A stretch of 64,000 nt of DNA from Bacillota bacterium. GTDB taxonomy: Bacteria; Bacillota; Clostridia; Acetivibrionales; DTU013. Position numbers and translations under genes: made by a program. Positions 17,010 through 24,818 of this stretch are shown piece by piece. The notes beneath the pieces were generated by a model, which was given only the letters and a program-made list of their open reading frames with translations, did no database searches and was not told the origin of the DNA. The first letter of the stretch is position 1; each line of letters begins with the position of its first letter. Location: assembly GCA_023426125.1 (NCBI GenBank), contig JAFABI010000002.1, positions 62,001 through 126,000 on the forward strand, given 5' to 3'.

Positions 17010-17921
17010 GTGAAGCCGAGAAGAACATTTATCGTTGTATTTCTTACACCGGCCCTATTATCATTTTTACTATTCTTTTTTTATCCGTTAATACGGACGG
17101 TTGTCATGAGCTTTTACACTGCAAAAGGAGTCGCCGACAGCCCGGAGCTGTGGAAATACACCGGGCTTGACAATTATATCGGTCTTTTTAACAGCCTGCT
17201 TTTCCGCGAGTCCCTGGGCAATATATTCCGAATATGGTTTATCGGAGGGGCTGTTACCCTGTTTTTTGCAATGCTGTTTGCGGTGATTCTTTCCTCCGGA
17301 ATCCGCTTCAAAACATTTTGGCGGTCGTTAATCTATCTCCCCAACGTGATTTCAGCCGTAGCCCTGTCAATGATGTGGACCCAATTTGTTTTCAGCAACC
17401 AGGATTTCGGACTTTTGAAAAGCGTTTTTCGAACGCTTGGCCTGCATGTATTGGAAGAAATCCAGTGGACGGGGCCCGAATATATCTTTACGAGCATGCT
17501 TATCGCATACTGTTTTGGGTCTGTAGGTTATTTTATGTTAATCCTGCTGGCTGGCATAGAGAGGATACCGGGTGAGTACTACGAGGCTTCAAAGCTGGAG
17601 GGGGCAGGCACGTTCACCCAGTTTTTCCGCATAACCCTGCCGCTGATACGCGATGTTTTCAGGACATGCATTGTTTTGTGGAGTATTGCGGCCTTGAACT
17701 TTTTTGTCTGGGCTCAAATGTTTTCTCCAAATCCCGACCCCAATACAATCACACCGGTTTATTATCTGTTCAGTGTGGTTTTTGGCTCCAACATGGGAAC
17801 GGATACCAATTTTATCAATGTAGGGGCAGGTGCGGCGGTAGGGGTAATTCTTACAGTGATGGTTATTATTGTATACGGTGCGGTAAACCTGTTAATCCCT
17901 GAAGAAAAGCTGGAGTACTAG
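17010..17921 (+). CDS. Sugar ABC transporter permease (MalF/UgpA type)
   Basis: The 303-aa protein has six predicted membrane helices and the EAA loop that contacts the ATPase, here GEYYEASKLEGAGTFTQFF followed by RITLPL. It begins at GTG 17010 with GGGGAGGG about 7 bases before. It should form a heterodimer with the product of the next gene and move the sugar delivered by the 15417 lipoprotein. No ATPase gene is nearby, which is usual for this family because one MsmX-like ATPase serves many importers. Confidence 0.93.
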   Translation: MKPRRTFIVVFLTPALLSFLLFFFYPLIRTVVMSFYTAKGVADSPELWKYTGLDNYIGLFNSLLFRESLGNIFRIWFIGGAVTLFFAMLFAVILSSGIRFKTFWRSLIYLPNVISAVALSMMWTQFVFSNQDFGLLKSVFRTLGLHVLEEIQWTGPEYIFTSMLIAYCFGSVGYFMLILLAGIERIPGEYYEASKLEGAGTFTQFFRITLPLIRDVFRTCIVLWSIAALNFFVWAQMFSPNPDPNTITPVYYLFSVVFGSNMGTDTNFINVGAGAAVGVILTVMVIIVYGAVNLLIPEEKLEY

Positions 17922-17984
17922 TGCCGGAAACACCGTACCGTTCTGGAAACGGTTGGGATAGCCCAATATACGCCGTTTCCGGCA
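17922..17984 (+). repeat. Intercistronic nested hairpin between the two permease genes
   Basis: TGCCGGAAAC at 17922-17931 pairs with GTTTCCGGCA at 17975-17984 and encloses two smaller hairpins (ACCGTT...AACGGT and TGGGATAGCCCA). There is no T tract, so it is more likely an mRNA-stability or processing structure than a terminator. Confidence 0.55.
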
Positions 17985-18033
17985 GCTGTTGAGAAATTGA
18001 TTTTATGAAAGGCACAGGGAGGAACACGTCGAT

Positions 18034-18882
18034 ATGAAGAATTCAACAAAACATCCGAAGAAAGAATTGCGGCTTATCCCTGCATATTTTTTGCTGGCGG
18101 TATGGCTGGCTTTCAGTCTGGTTACCATCGGCTGGATTTTTGCCGCATCCTTCAGCACAACGCGTGAGATTTTTACAAATACCCTTTTTCAAAGCGGCAT
18201 TCATCTGGAAAATTATTGGAAAGCGCTGGTCAACCATAATGTTGCCAGATATTTTCTTAACAGCGCAATTTATACATGTGCTGCAAGCATAGGGATCATC
18301 CTTGTATCGGCTCCGGCGGCATATGTGCTCGGCCGTTTTGTATTCAGAGGAAGGAAAATACTGGTTAATACATTCCTGGTTACCATGTCCATACCGGCGG
18401 TCATGATCGTCATTCCACTGTTTGCGGTTATGACAAGCCTGAAGCTGACGGGTTCAATGCTTGCCTTGATCATATTATACATTGTATCCAATGTTCCTTT
18501 TACCGTATTCTTTCTGACCGGCTTTTTTGCAACCTTGCCCAAGGAGCTTGAAGACTCTGCCCTGATCGACGGGTGTTCTCCGTATAAAGCATTCTGGCGC
18601 ATCATATTGCCGTTGGCCCAACCGGGCATTATTACCGTAGGGATCTTCAACTTCATGACGGTATGGAACGAATATTTTATGGCTTTGGTGTTTGCAAACA
18701 AAACACAGCTCAGGACGCTTGGCGTGGGACTTCAAGCCATTGTCCAGTCAATGCGCTATGTGGGGGACTGGGCGGGACTTTTTGCAGCCGTCGTCATTGT
18801 ATTTTTGCCCACCTTTATCCTTTATATTATTTTGTCGGAAAGGGTGATTGCCGGGATAACCGGCGGGGCTGTAAAGGGATGA
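18034..18882 (+). CDS. Sugar ABC transporter permease (MalG type)
   Basis: The 282-aa protein has six membrane helices and the EAA motif PKELEDSALIDGCSPYKAFW followed by RIILPLAQPG. The family-typical start (about 20 charged residues, then a first helix) and ending (LSERVIAGITGGAVKG) are present. It pairs with the MalF-type permease 112 bases upstream. ATG 18034 has GGGAGGAA about 10 bases before. The operon seems to end here, since more than 400 bases of repeats follow. Confidence 0.93.
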   Translation: MKNSTKHPKKELRLIPAYFLLAVWLAFSLVTIGWIFAASFSTTREIFTNTLFQSGIHLENYWKALVNHNVARYFLNSAIYTCAASIGIILVSAPAAYVLGRFVFRGRKILVNTFLVTMSIPAVMIVIPLFAVMTSLKLTGSMLALIILYIVSNVPFTVFFLTGFFATLPKELEDSALIDGCSPYKAFWRIILPLAQPGIITVGIFNFMTVWNEYFMALVFANKTQLRTLGVGLQAIVQSMRYVGDWAGLFAAVVIVFLPTFILYIILSERVIAGITGGAVKG

Positions 18883-18934
18883 TAGGGGCAGCGATACTCC
18901 GGGGACCGTATTATATCAGCATCCCTGCTTGTCT

Positions 18935-19235
18935 GTCATTGCGAGCGTAATGCAATGGGCGTGGTAATCTCAAGGATGCAATCCTGGTTAAAAGGATGCT
19001 GTAAAATGTTATGGCAATAGTACTCTGTAGGGGCGCGCATTGCGCGTCCGCATGAATGTAATCTATGGACATAAATACCATGTAGCCCTCCAGTGATTCT
19101 TGATACCTTGGTCGGACGGCCAATGGCCGCCCCTACATCAGGTTTCCACACTGGTGATGTGTGTACATGTGACAAATTGTGTGTAATGCAATGGAGCACG
19201 GCACGGTAATCTCAAGGATGCAATCCTGGTTAAAA
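18935..19235. repeat. Dispersed-repeat cluster: two family C units flanking one bipartite A/B element
   Basis: This gap between the permease and the second binding-protein gene holds no gene. Two C units (18935-18993 and 19180-19235) share GGTAATCTCAAGGATGCAAT, which includes the palindrome AGGATGCAATCCT. Between them, 19027-19136 begins GTAGGGGCGCGCATTGCGCG and ends with GGCCAATGGCCGCCCCTAC, so its ends are inverted (GTAGGGGCG/CGCCCCTAC). Confidence 0.75.
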
Positions 19236-19318
19236 GCTGAATGTGAGAAATATCCGAAAACTGTGGTATACTGTATAAGAGAAGCACTACAGGGAAAAAG
19301 CAGAGGAGGTGAAAATCC

Positions 19319-20965
19319 ATGAAAGCTATCCGACGGTTGCCGGCATTCATGCTCGCCTTGAGCTGTATTTTTGTCATACTCGCGGGCTGCAGCGGCAATA
19401 ACGGCGGACAGGCTCGACAGGAGACGGTTTTGCCTTCCAACGGTACGGTGCAAAAATCTGCGGCGGAGGATTTGTTTGAAGAGCAGGTGACCATTAAATA
19501 TGCCTCCTGGGATATTGAAAAGTATATGGCAACAGCCTCTTCAGATGCCGTATTCCAGGCGATAGCAAAGAAGTTGAATGTGGTGATAACGCCTATCGGC
19601 TTGACATATGATGATTATACACCAAAAATACAGATGTGGGCTGCGTCGGACGACTTGCCGGACGTATTCTCCATTGATGCGGCAGGGACGCAATTCTACC
19701 GGAAATGGATAAAAAAGAAGGTAATCAAAGCGCTTCCGGAGGATCTCAGCGTATACCCGAACCTGCAAAAGTATCTTGAGACACCTGACATCAAGGAGTT
19801 GACGGAAGAAGGGAAATATTACTGCATACCGCGCAGAAATTATCCATCCCTGGATTACAATGCGGTGGACAGGCTGGTGGAATACAGGTGGGACCTGGCT
19901 CAAAAAGCCGGGATAACAAAAGAACCCGGGACATGGGACGAATTCAAGGCAATGCTCAGGGCGATCGTTGAGATGGACCCGGAAGGCAAAGAAATTGCCG
20001 GATTTTCCTGTGTCAATGTAAAGCAGATCGGAGGGTTCTTCTGGTTATTCAGCAATCCTGCGGCTACAAGCGACGGGAGCGGGACGGACTACAAGTGGAT
20101 AAAAGAAGACGGAAGATTTATCCCCGCGGTTTTTTCAAAGAATTCGCTGCCGTCTCTCTTGAATATGAGGGATATGGAGTATCAGGGACTCATTGAAAAG
20201 GATATGCCCTTGACAAAGGGTGACCAGGGCTATGACAAGTTCGTGGCAGGAAAGACCGCAGCCCTTCTCCACGGGGGCGGATATATGACCACGACCCAGG
20301 AGATCATCATCGACCGGTGGAAAAAAATAAATCCCGGTAAAAATTACAATGAATGTGTAAAACCGCTAAAACCCTTGAAGGGTGTTGACGGCAATGCTTA
20401 CCATGCCACCTTTAAAACCTTTTGGTCGGAATCCTATTTTAATGCCGCCCTGGATGACAAAAAAATGGACCGGATTATGCGGCTGTATGATTATCTTTTA
20501 TCGGATGAGGGCCATGACTATCTCAGGTATGGAATCAAGGGGACAGATTACGAAAAAAATGGAGACAACTATACGGTATTGCTGGACCCAAAAACTTCAA
20601 TCACCGATAAATATGCGGCAATGCTTACATTCAAGGAGATGGCGGAATGGGATCTGGGCTTCCCCTACGACAATCTGGACGCCCCCGTGTTCGATCCTGC
20701 AGTAAGGCAAACTGCCGTGGACTACATGAAATATATCAAGGATAACACCAGGATGCCCCAATTCGATATAAGGTTGACCTATCTGTCAACACCTGCAAAA
20801 GATAAATTCACCGTCATGGACTATGAAGATTTATTGAAAGTCATGCTCTCAAAAGAGCCTGTGGACAAAGTATGGGAAGACATACTAAACGCGTACAGGG
20901 CTAAAGGACTGGACACTGTTATCGATGAGGTCAACAGGAAAGCAAAAGAAATGGGGATCGGTTAG
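19319..20965 (+). CDS. Sugar ABC transporter substrate-binding lipoprotein (LplA-like)
   Basis: The 548-aa protein has a signal peptide with lipobox LAGC, then the larger LplA-type binding fold usual for oligosaccharide or uronate importers (length about 540-560). GAGGTGAAAATCC precedes ATG 19319. It is separated from the transporter operon by repeats, has its own terminator (21023-21057), and differs in family from the 452-aa binding protein of that operon. It has no permease genes of its own next to it, so it either supplies a second substrate to the same permeases or works as a sensor partner for the YesM kinase; both ideas are inference. Confidence 0.9.
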   Translation: MKAIRRLPAFMLALSCIFVILAGCSGNNGGQARQETVLPSNGTVQKSAAEDLFEEQVTIKYASWDIEKYMATASSDAVFQAIAKKLNVVITPIGLTYDDYTPKIQMWAASDDLPDVFSIDAAGTQFYRKWIKKKVIKALPEDLSVYPNLQKYLETPDIKELTEEGKYYCIPRRNYPSLDYNAVDRLVEYRWDLAQKAGITKEPGTWDEFKAMLRAIVEMDPEGKEIAGFSCVNVKQIGGFFWLFSNPAATSDGSGTDYKWIKEDGRFIPAVFSKNSLPSLLNMRDMEYQGLIEKDMPLTKGDQGYDKFVAGKTAALLHGGGYMTTTQEIIIDRWKKINPGKNYNECVKPLKPLKGVDGNAYHATFKTFWSESYFNAALDDKKMDRIMRLYDYLLSDEGHDYLRYGIKGTDYEKNGDNYTVLLDPKTSITDKYAAMLTFKEMAEWDLGFPYDNLDAPVFDPAVRQTAVDYMKYIKDNTRMPQFDIRLTYLSTPAKDKFTVMDYEDLLKVMLSKEPVDKVWEDILNAYRAKGLDTVIDEVNRKAKEMGIG

Positions 20966-21022
20966 TTTGGGATAAAGCCTGAGTTGGGGCTGTGAATGGA
21001 AATATATACATGATGAGGGCGG

Positions 21023-21057
21023 CAGATGCATAATTATTAACAGGCATCTGTTTTTTT
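21023..21057 (+). terminator. Intrinsic terminator after the LplA-like gene
   Basis: CAGATGC (21023-21029) pairs with GCATCTG (21044-21050), followed by seven T residues. The loop is 14 bases and AT-rich. Confidence 0.8.
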
Positions 21058-21072
21058 GCCGGAGGTTTTTTA

Positions 21073-21774
21073 TTGAACTGGAAGTTTATCGGTGTCATGT
21101 TCTTAGTTGCTTTATCAATTTTGTCCATATTTCAAATCGTCCTGGAGCACACTTTTGCGTCTGAATATGGGAATGCCGCCGCCGTGTCAAAAAGCACGGG
21201 ATATTGCATCTATGTTGAGGTAGAGGACAAGATGCTGTATTTGCTGCAGGACGGGAAATGCATAAAGGAATACCTCATTGTATCGGGGAAATGGGGTCTG
21301 CCGTCCCCGCTGGGCATGTGGAAGATTGTCGAAAAAGCCAATTGGGGCGAAGGCTTCGGCGGCAGCTGGATGGGATTTGATGTGCCATGGGGCAAATACG
21401 GCATCCACGGCTCGCTGCCTGGAGATGCGATGGGGGTGGCTGAAAGCCAGGGATGCATCAGGATGAAAAATGACGAGGTCGCCGAATTATATGACATCGT
21501 GCCTTACGGAACACCTGTTATTGTTGTGAACGGCAGCCTCGGGCCTTTCGGACAGGGTTTTGCGCAGATATATCCGGGCGACCGGGGTGCGGATGTATAT
21601 GCCATTCAGGAAAGGCTGAAGGAACTGGGCTTTTTCTATGGCTGGGTCAGCGGTATTTACGATGATGATTTGAGAAGCGCCCTGCACCGGTTCCAGAGGG
21701 CTGAGAATCTTCCGGTGGCAAACACCATCACGAAACAGGCATGGGAGACCATGGGCTTCCGGGAGTTTCAGTGA
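21073..21774 (+). CDS. L,D-transpeptidase (YkuD) with C-terminal peptidoglycan-binding domain
   Basis: The 233-aa exported protein has an N-terminal hydrophobic segment (residues about 5-23), a YkuD domain with the catalytic motif HGS...ESQGCIRM (Cys nucleophile), and a C-terminal peptidoglycan_binding_1 domain (GDRGADVYAIQERLKELGFF to FQRAENLPVANTITKQAW). It would form 3-3 cross-links or modify the cell wall. The start is TTG 21073 with GGAGG 7 bases upstream, directly after the T tract of the preceding terminator. It appears to be monocistronic. Confidence 0.92.
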   Translation: MNWKFIGVMFLVALSILSIFQIVLEHTFASEYGNAAAVSKSTGYCIYVEVEDKMLYLLQDGKCIKEYLIVSGKWGLPSPLGMWKIVEKANWGEGFGGSWMGFDVPWGKYGIHGSLPGDAMGVAESQGCIRMKNDEVAELYDIVPYGTPVIVVNGSLGPFGQGFAQIYPGDRGADVYAIQERLKELGFFYGWVSGIYDDDLRSALHRFQRAENLPVANTITKQAWETMGFREFQ

Positions 21775-21873
21775 GAGCTCGTATTGCGGTTAACCGATTG
21801 CCTCGACCAGTAACTTTGGCATAAAGACTGTCTCCATTTAAGCATCGATGCTCCGGAATTATTGAATTGCTTT

Positions 21874-22422
21874 TCATGGAATTTTTTTCAAAGGGAATAC
21901 CGCAACCTCACAGGCAGGATAAAACTTATAAACGGCAAGGGCGGTAATAATTGATTTAAACGGTTTAAACCGGTCCATGAGTAAAGGCATGGCATCTTTG
22001 TTTTCCTCCGGAGTATTATGCATAATTGTGGCATGCGGCACCCACTCTCCGGAGGATGGTGTATAAAACCATCCTATCTTCCCATGGTTTTCTTCCAGGC
22101 GCGAATGATACCGCTTATGAAATGCCAGTAATTCTTCTGTTACTCTTGGAGCCAGAAATACTGCCTGATTAATAAAGGAGCCTATATGATTGAAGTATAT
22201 CGGAAGTTGGCATTCATTCCTGCAAAAGGTATCAACCCATGCTAGCAGCATTTCATCGGTTAGGCCTTCGTATGCGGCAAAGGTTATATGAGGAGGTGAA
22301 CTATCCGATTTAACCTTGCTTTCCAGATTCTTTTCCGAAAGTTGGTTCCAGTGCTCATGAAATATTTTCTGTGTATTTTCATCAAAAAGGCCAATCACAG
22401 CATGAAATCCGAAATCATCCAT
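21874..22422 (-). CDS. 2H phosphoesterase (2'-5' RNA ligase-like) protein
   Basis: The 182-aa cytosolic protein carries two His-x-Thr motifs, PHITFA and PHATIM, that define the 2H phosphoesterase superfamily (LigT, cyclic nucleotide phosphodiesterases, YjcG-like proteins). The substrate is unknown, though family members act on 2',3'-cyclic phosphate RNA ends or cyclic nucleotides. It is transcribed after the flavodoxin gene, whose stop lies 10 bases upstream of its ATG, so the two form an operon. Confidence 0.85.
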   Translation of the reverse strand: MDDFGFHAVIGLFDENTQKIFHEHWNQLSEKNLESKVKSDSSPPHITFAAYEGLTDEMLLAWVDTFCRNECQLPIYFNHIGSFINQAVFLAPRVTEELLAFHKRYHSRLEENHGKIGWFYTPSSGEWVPHATIMHNTPEENKDAMPLLMDRFKPFKSIITALAVYKFYPACEVAVFPLKKIP

Positions 22423-22432
22423 TTGAATTCCC

Positions 22433-22927
22433 TCATAAATTATTGACGTTGTTTATCCATTCCGATACAGGTTCTTTGACAGCATCCGGCGTAATGACAC
22501 TTCCCATACGGGTTGTTAATGAGAAGCAGCCGGCTGCTTTGCCACCACGTTTTTCAATCCTCTTTGTGATTGAATCGATCACTTTTTGAGGGACCTTGTC
22601 ATCTGCTTTTGTAAGAAATAAATACACCATTTTGTCCTTCAATTGCGCCTTGTTTATGAAAGCGTTTATTGCAGGCGTGCTATGGGACGCCCACACCTGG
22701 GATCCAAGGAAAATATTGTCATACTCTTTCAAAGTAAAATCCATTGGTTTCAACTTGCTTTTCATTCCCGTCAATGCCGAGAATGCCGCTCCCATAAATC
22801 CTATTCCGGTCGTGCGTTTTTTACCTTCTTCAATCCTTTTGAGATCTCCGCCGACCAGCTTGTGAACTTCCTTTGCAACGACTTCCGTGTTACCCGTCCA
22901 GGAATAATATGCCACTAGATTTTTCAT
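22433..22927 (-). CDS. Flavodoxin-like protein
   Basis: This 164-aa protein resembles the flavodoxin family. The N-terminal FMN phosphate loop reads AYYSWTGNTEVVAKEV; the hydrophobic core strand is YDNIFLGSQVWASHS; later strands are KMVYLFLTKADD and GGKAAGCFSL. It probably carries electrons through bound FMN. The start is the ATG at 22925-22927 with AGGAG 8 bases before; a longer frame from 22954 has no ribosome site. It is the first gene of a two-gene minus-strand unit with the 2H phosphoesterase. Confidence 0.88.
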   Translation of the reverse strand: MKNLVAYYSWTGNTEVVAKEVHKLVGGDLKRIEEGKKRTTGIGFMGAAFSALTGMKSKLKPMDFTLKEYDNIFLGSQVWASHSTPAINAFINKAQLKDKMVYLFLTKADDKVPQKVIDSITKRIEKRGGKAAGCFSLTTRMGSVITPDAVKEPVSEWINNVNNL

Positions 22928-22978
22928 CTGCCAGACTCCTAAAATGTTTTGCATTTATTGTTATCCCATACAGCTTAA

Positions 22979-23086
22979 TTATACAGCGTCCAAGAGGACT
23001 GTAAATTTAGCTGCCCTGATGTACATTGTAGCACAGGAGAAGAGCTTATAGAAGAGTTTACCAAACAAATAGGAGTTGAAGCTTGA
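22979..23086 (+). pseudogene. Cysteine-containing C-terminal gene fragment, no start codon
   Basis: An open frame without a start ends with TGA at 23084-23086 and reads CKFSCPDVHC then GEELIEEFTKQIGVEA. The clustered Cys and His suggest the tail of a metal-binding protein. The region between it and the next relic holds nothing else recognisable. Family unknown; it may be chance. Confidence 0.25.
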
Positions 23087-23262
23087 CTTATGGGTTTACA
23101 GTATGTACCATATGCTTATTGGCACTACACGTAAACAACCAAATTATCCTTGCCGAAATAGCGCCTTGAAGCTTTAGCGATATTTCTGCAAGGCGCATAC
23201 ATGCCGAGATATTAATGAAGTTTGCGCTGTAGTATTGGGCGATATTTTTTATTAAAAGATTT

Positions 23263-23495
23263 ATGGAGGGAACAAAAATGATTCAAAAAATCCGCTTGCT
23301 TCATTTGAATTTTGCCTTTCGGCGATGGATAATACGCATATAGAGACATTGGCACGCTGTCACGGCACAGCGCTGAAAAAGCGTATTACCGACACTGCTT
23401 TTCACCGTGCCACCGGAATTACGCCAACGGTTTCGGTCAATAGAGAAACGGAGAACGACATTGTAAGCTGGCTTTGGCAGAAATATAATATCTAG
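23263..23495 (+). pseudogene. Small frameshifted gene of unknown family
   Basis: ATG 23263 or 23278 after GGAGGG opens a frame that breaks at a run of six A residues near 23285-23290. In the neighbouring frame a well-formed protein end continues to TAG 23493: DNTHIETLARCHGTALKKRI, then TAFHRATGITPTVSVNRETE and a WLWQKYNI end. Joining the frames gives about 75 residues. The ending looks like a real small protein, but I do not recognise the family. One base gained or lost in the A run would explain the break. Confidence 0.4.
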
Positions 23496-23555
23496 CTGTT
23501 TATTGATAATTTGCCCAAAGAAAGATATAATAGCCAATGTATAGGAGTTGAAGAT

Positions 23556-24041
23556 ATGGTTATTGATAGCAGAGGAAGGCTATTTGGGAAAATTAATATT
23601 GTAGACGTGGCGATTGTTATCGTAATTCTTTTTGTATTTTTATTTTTCCTGACTAACTTTACCAATAGAGATAGTTCGCCAACAGCGACTGAAACAATCC
23701 GGGTAACCTTTACTACCGCAGACGATATTCCCGACATTTTTTCAAATGCCATTCAAAAAGGGGCTGCGGTCAGAGTTCAAAAGAGTGACTTCGTCTTTGG
23801 CAAGGTTACGGAGGTATCCATTACGGATGCGGTTTTTCATGGAGTGAGCTCGGAGGGAAAGTGGGTCGCTTCACCAAAGCCAAAGTATAAGTCCGCTACA
23901 TTTACCGTCGAGGGCAAAGGGAGCTATGCAAACAACCAGGCTGTCCTGGGAGAGGCGCAGCTGTATCAGGGCAGATCTATTGCCCTGGTTACGGGCATGA
24001 CTACCTTCTATGCAAAAGTTGTCGGCATAGAGAAACAATAA
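23556..24041 (+). CDS. DUF4330 membrane-anchored protein, first of a pair
   Basis: The 161-aa protein begins with a short cytosolic segment (DSRGRLFGKINIVDV), one membrane helix (AIVIVILFVFLFFL) and an outside beta-rich DUF4330 domain (IRVTFTTADDIPDIF; AVRVQKSDFVFGKV; SATFTVEGKG). The function is unknown. ATG 23556 with AGGAG about 11 bases before is preferred over an upstream in-frame TTG. The next gene, 20 bases downstream, encodes a homologue of the same design, and an O-antigen-ligase-like gene follows. Confidence 0.82.
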   Translation: MVIDSRGRLFGKINIVDVAIVIVILFVFLFFLTNFTNRDSSPTATETIRVTFTTADDIPDIFSNAIQKGAAVRVQKSDFVFGKVTEVSITDAVFHGVSSEGKWVASPKPKYKSATFTVEGKGSYANNQAVLGEAQLYQGRSIALVTGMTTFYAKVVGIEKQ

Positions 24042-24061
24042 TATTCCCGAAGGAGTAGACC

Positions 24062-24550
24062 ATGTTGCCAAATAGTAAGAAAAAGGGATTTAAGAGATTT
24101 AACGCCGCAGATTTCGTTATTTTGTTTGTGGTGCTTGCTATAATTGCCGGTATAATCTACAAATTTGACAGCGAACGATCCAATTCCGTGCTGAGGTCAC
24201 AGGACATGATCCGCATTTCCTTTTATATCGAAAGCATCAAGGACGCTCAAGTGTTCCGAACGGGCGATACTGTAAAGGACAAGGACACCAATGCGGTTTT
24301 CGGAGAAATATCCCGGGTTGTTCTTGGTGATTCGGTAGATTACGGAGTCAATTCCGACGGAATATGCATTGTATCACCAAAGCCTTTTTATAATTCCGTA
24401 ACCATCGTTGTGGAAGGGAAAGGCAATTATTCCGATACGGGAGTTTTCTATAACAATGCGGTATATTACCTGAATAACACTTTACCGGGGTTCACGGCAG
24501 GACAGACGCCTGCGTTAGTCGCAAGAATTATTGGAATCGAAAAATTGTAA
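24062..24550 (+). CDS. DUF4330 membrane-anchored protein, second of a pair
   Basis: The 162-aa protein repeats the design of its neighbour: basic start, FNAADFVILFVVLAIIAGII helix, then MIRISFYIESIKDAQVF, a VFGEISRVVLGDSVDYG segment and VTIVVEGKGNYSD. The two share the IRxxF, VxKP and VEGKGxY landmarks, which points to a tandem duplication with strong divergence. GAAGGAG precedes ATG 24062. A terminator-like element (24588-24642) follows. Confidence 0.82.
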   Translation: MLPNSKKKGFKRFNAADFVILFVVLAIIAGIIYKFDSERSNSVLRSQDMIRISFYIESIKDAQVFRTGDTVKDKDTNAVFGEISRVVLGDSVDYGVNSDGICIVSPKPFYNSVTIVVEGKGNYSDTGVFYNNAVYYLNNTLPGFTAGQTPALVARIIGIEKL

Positions 24551-24587
24551 CGAGACGACAAAAATATCCCCCACCTTTATTAAGGAG

Positions 24588-24642
24588 AAGGGACACACCT
24601 CTGCAAGCAGAGGGGCTCTGGGGATGAGGAATGTCCCTTTTT
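24588..24642 (+). terminator. Nested-hairpin terminator (family F repeat) after the DUF4330 pair
   Basis: AAGGGACA (24588-24595) pairs with TGTCCCTT (24632-24639), followed by TTTTT overlap, and encloses a CCTCTGCAAGCAGAGG hairpin. It shares GGGACACACC with the repeats at 890 and 62069. Confidence 0.65.
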
Positions 24643-24703
24643 GAATAGGCGGGTACCGAATTGGGTTTCAGGCGGTGAGTATATCTCCCGCCCCGGATGC
24701 ATG

Positions 24704-24735
24704 GGCGAGCAGCAAGCTTTAGCTTGCGACCAGCC
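24704..24735 (-). repeat. 32-bp hairpin repeat (family E, copy 2)
   Basis: This is the exact reverse complement of 4505-4536, about 20 kb away. It lies 21 bases before the family D repeat. Confidence 0.6.
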
Positions 24736-24755
24736 TCGTTGAAACTCCGCTGCGG

Positions 24756-24807
24756 TAAGGAAATTTGTCTACAACCGACAAATTTCCTTTGAATTAGGTC
24801 GTTATAA
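24756..24807 (+). repeat. Family D hairpin repeat, copy 2
   Basis: GGAAATTTGTC pairs with GACAAATTTCC across a 6-base loop, followed by TTTGAATTAGGTCGTTATAA. The right end runs into the AAGGAG ribosome site of the next gene, so the repeat defines that gene's 5' untranslated region. Confidence 0.65.
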
Positions 24808-24818
24808 GGAGAAGCTAA

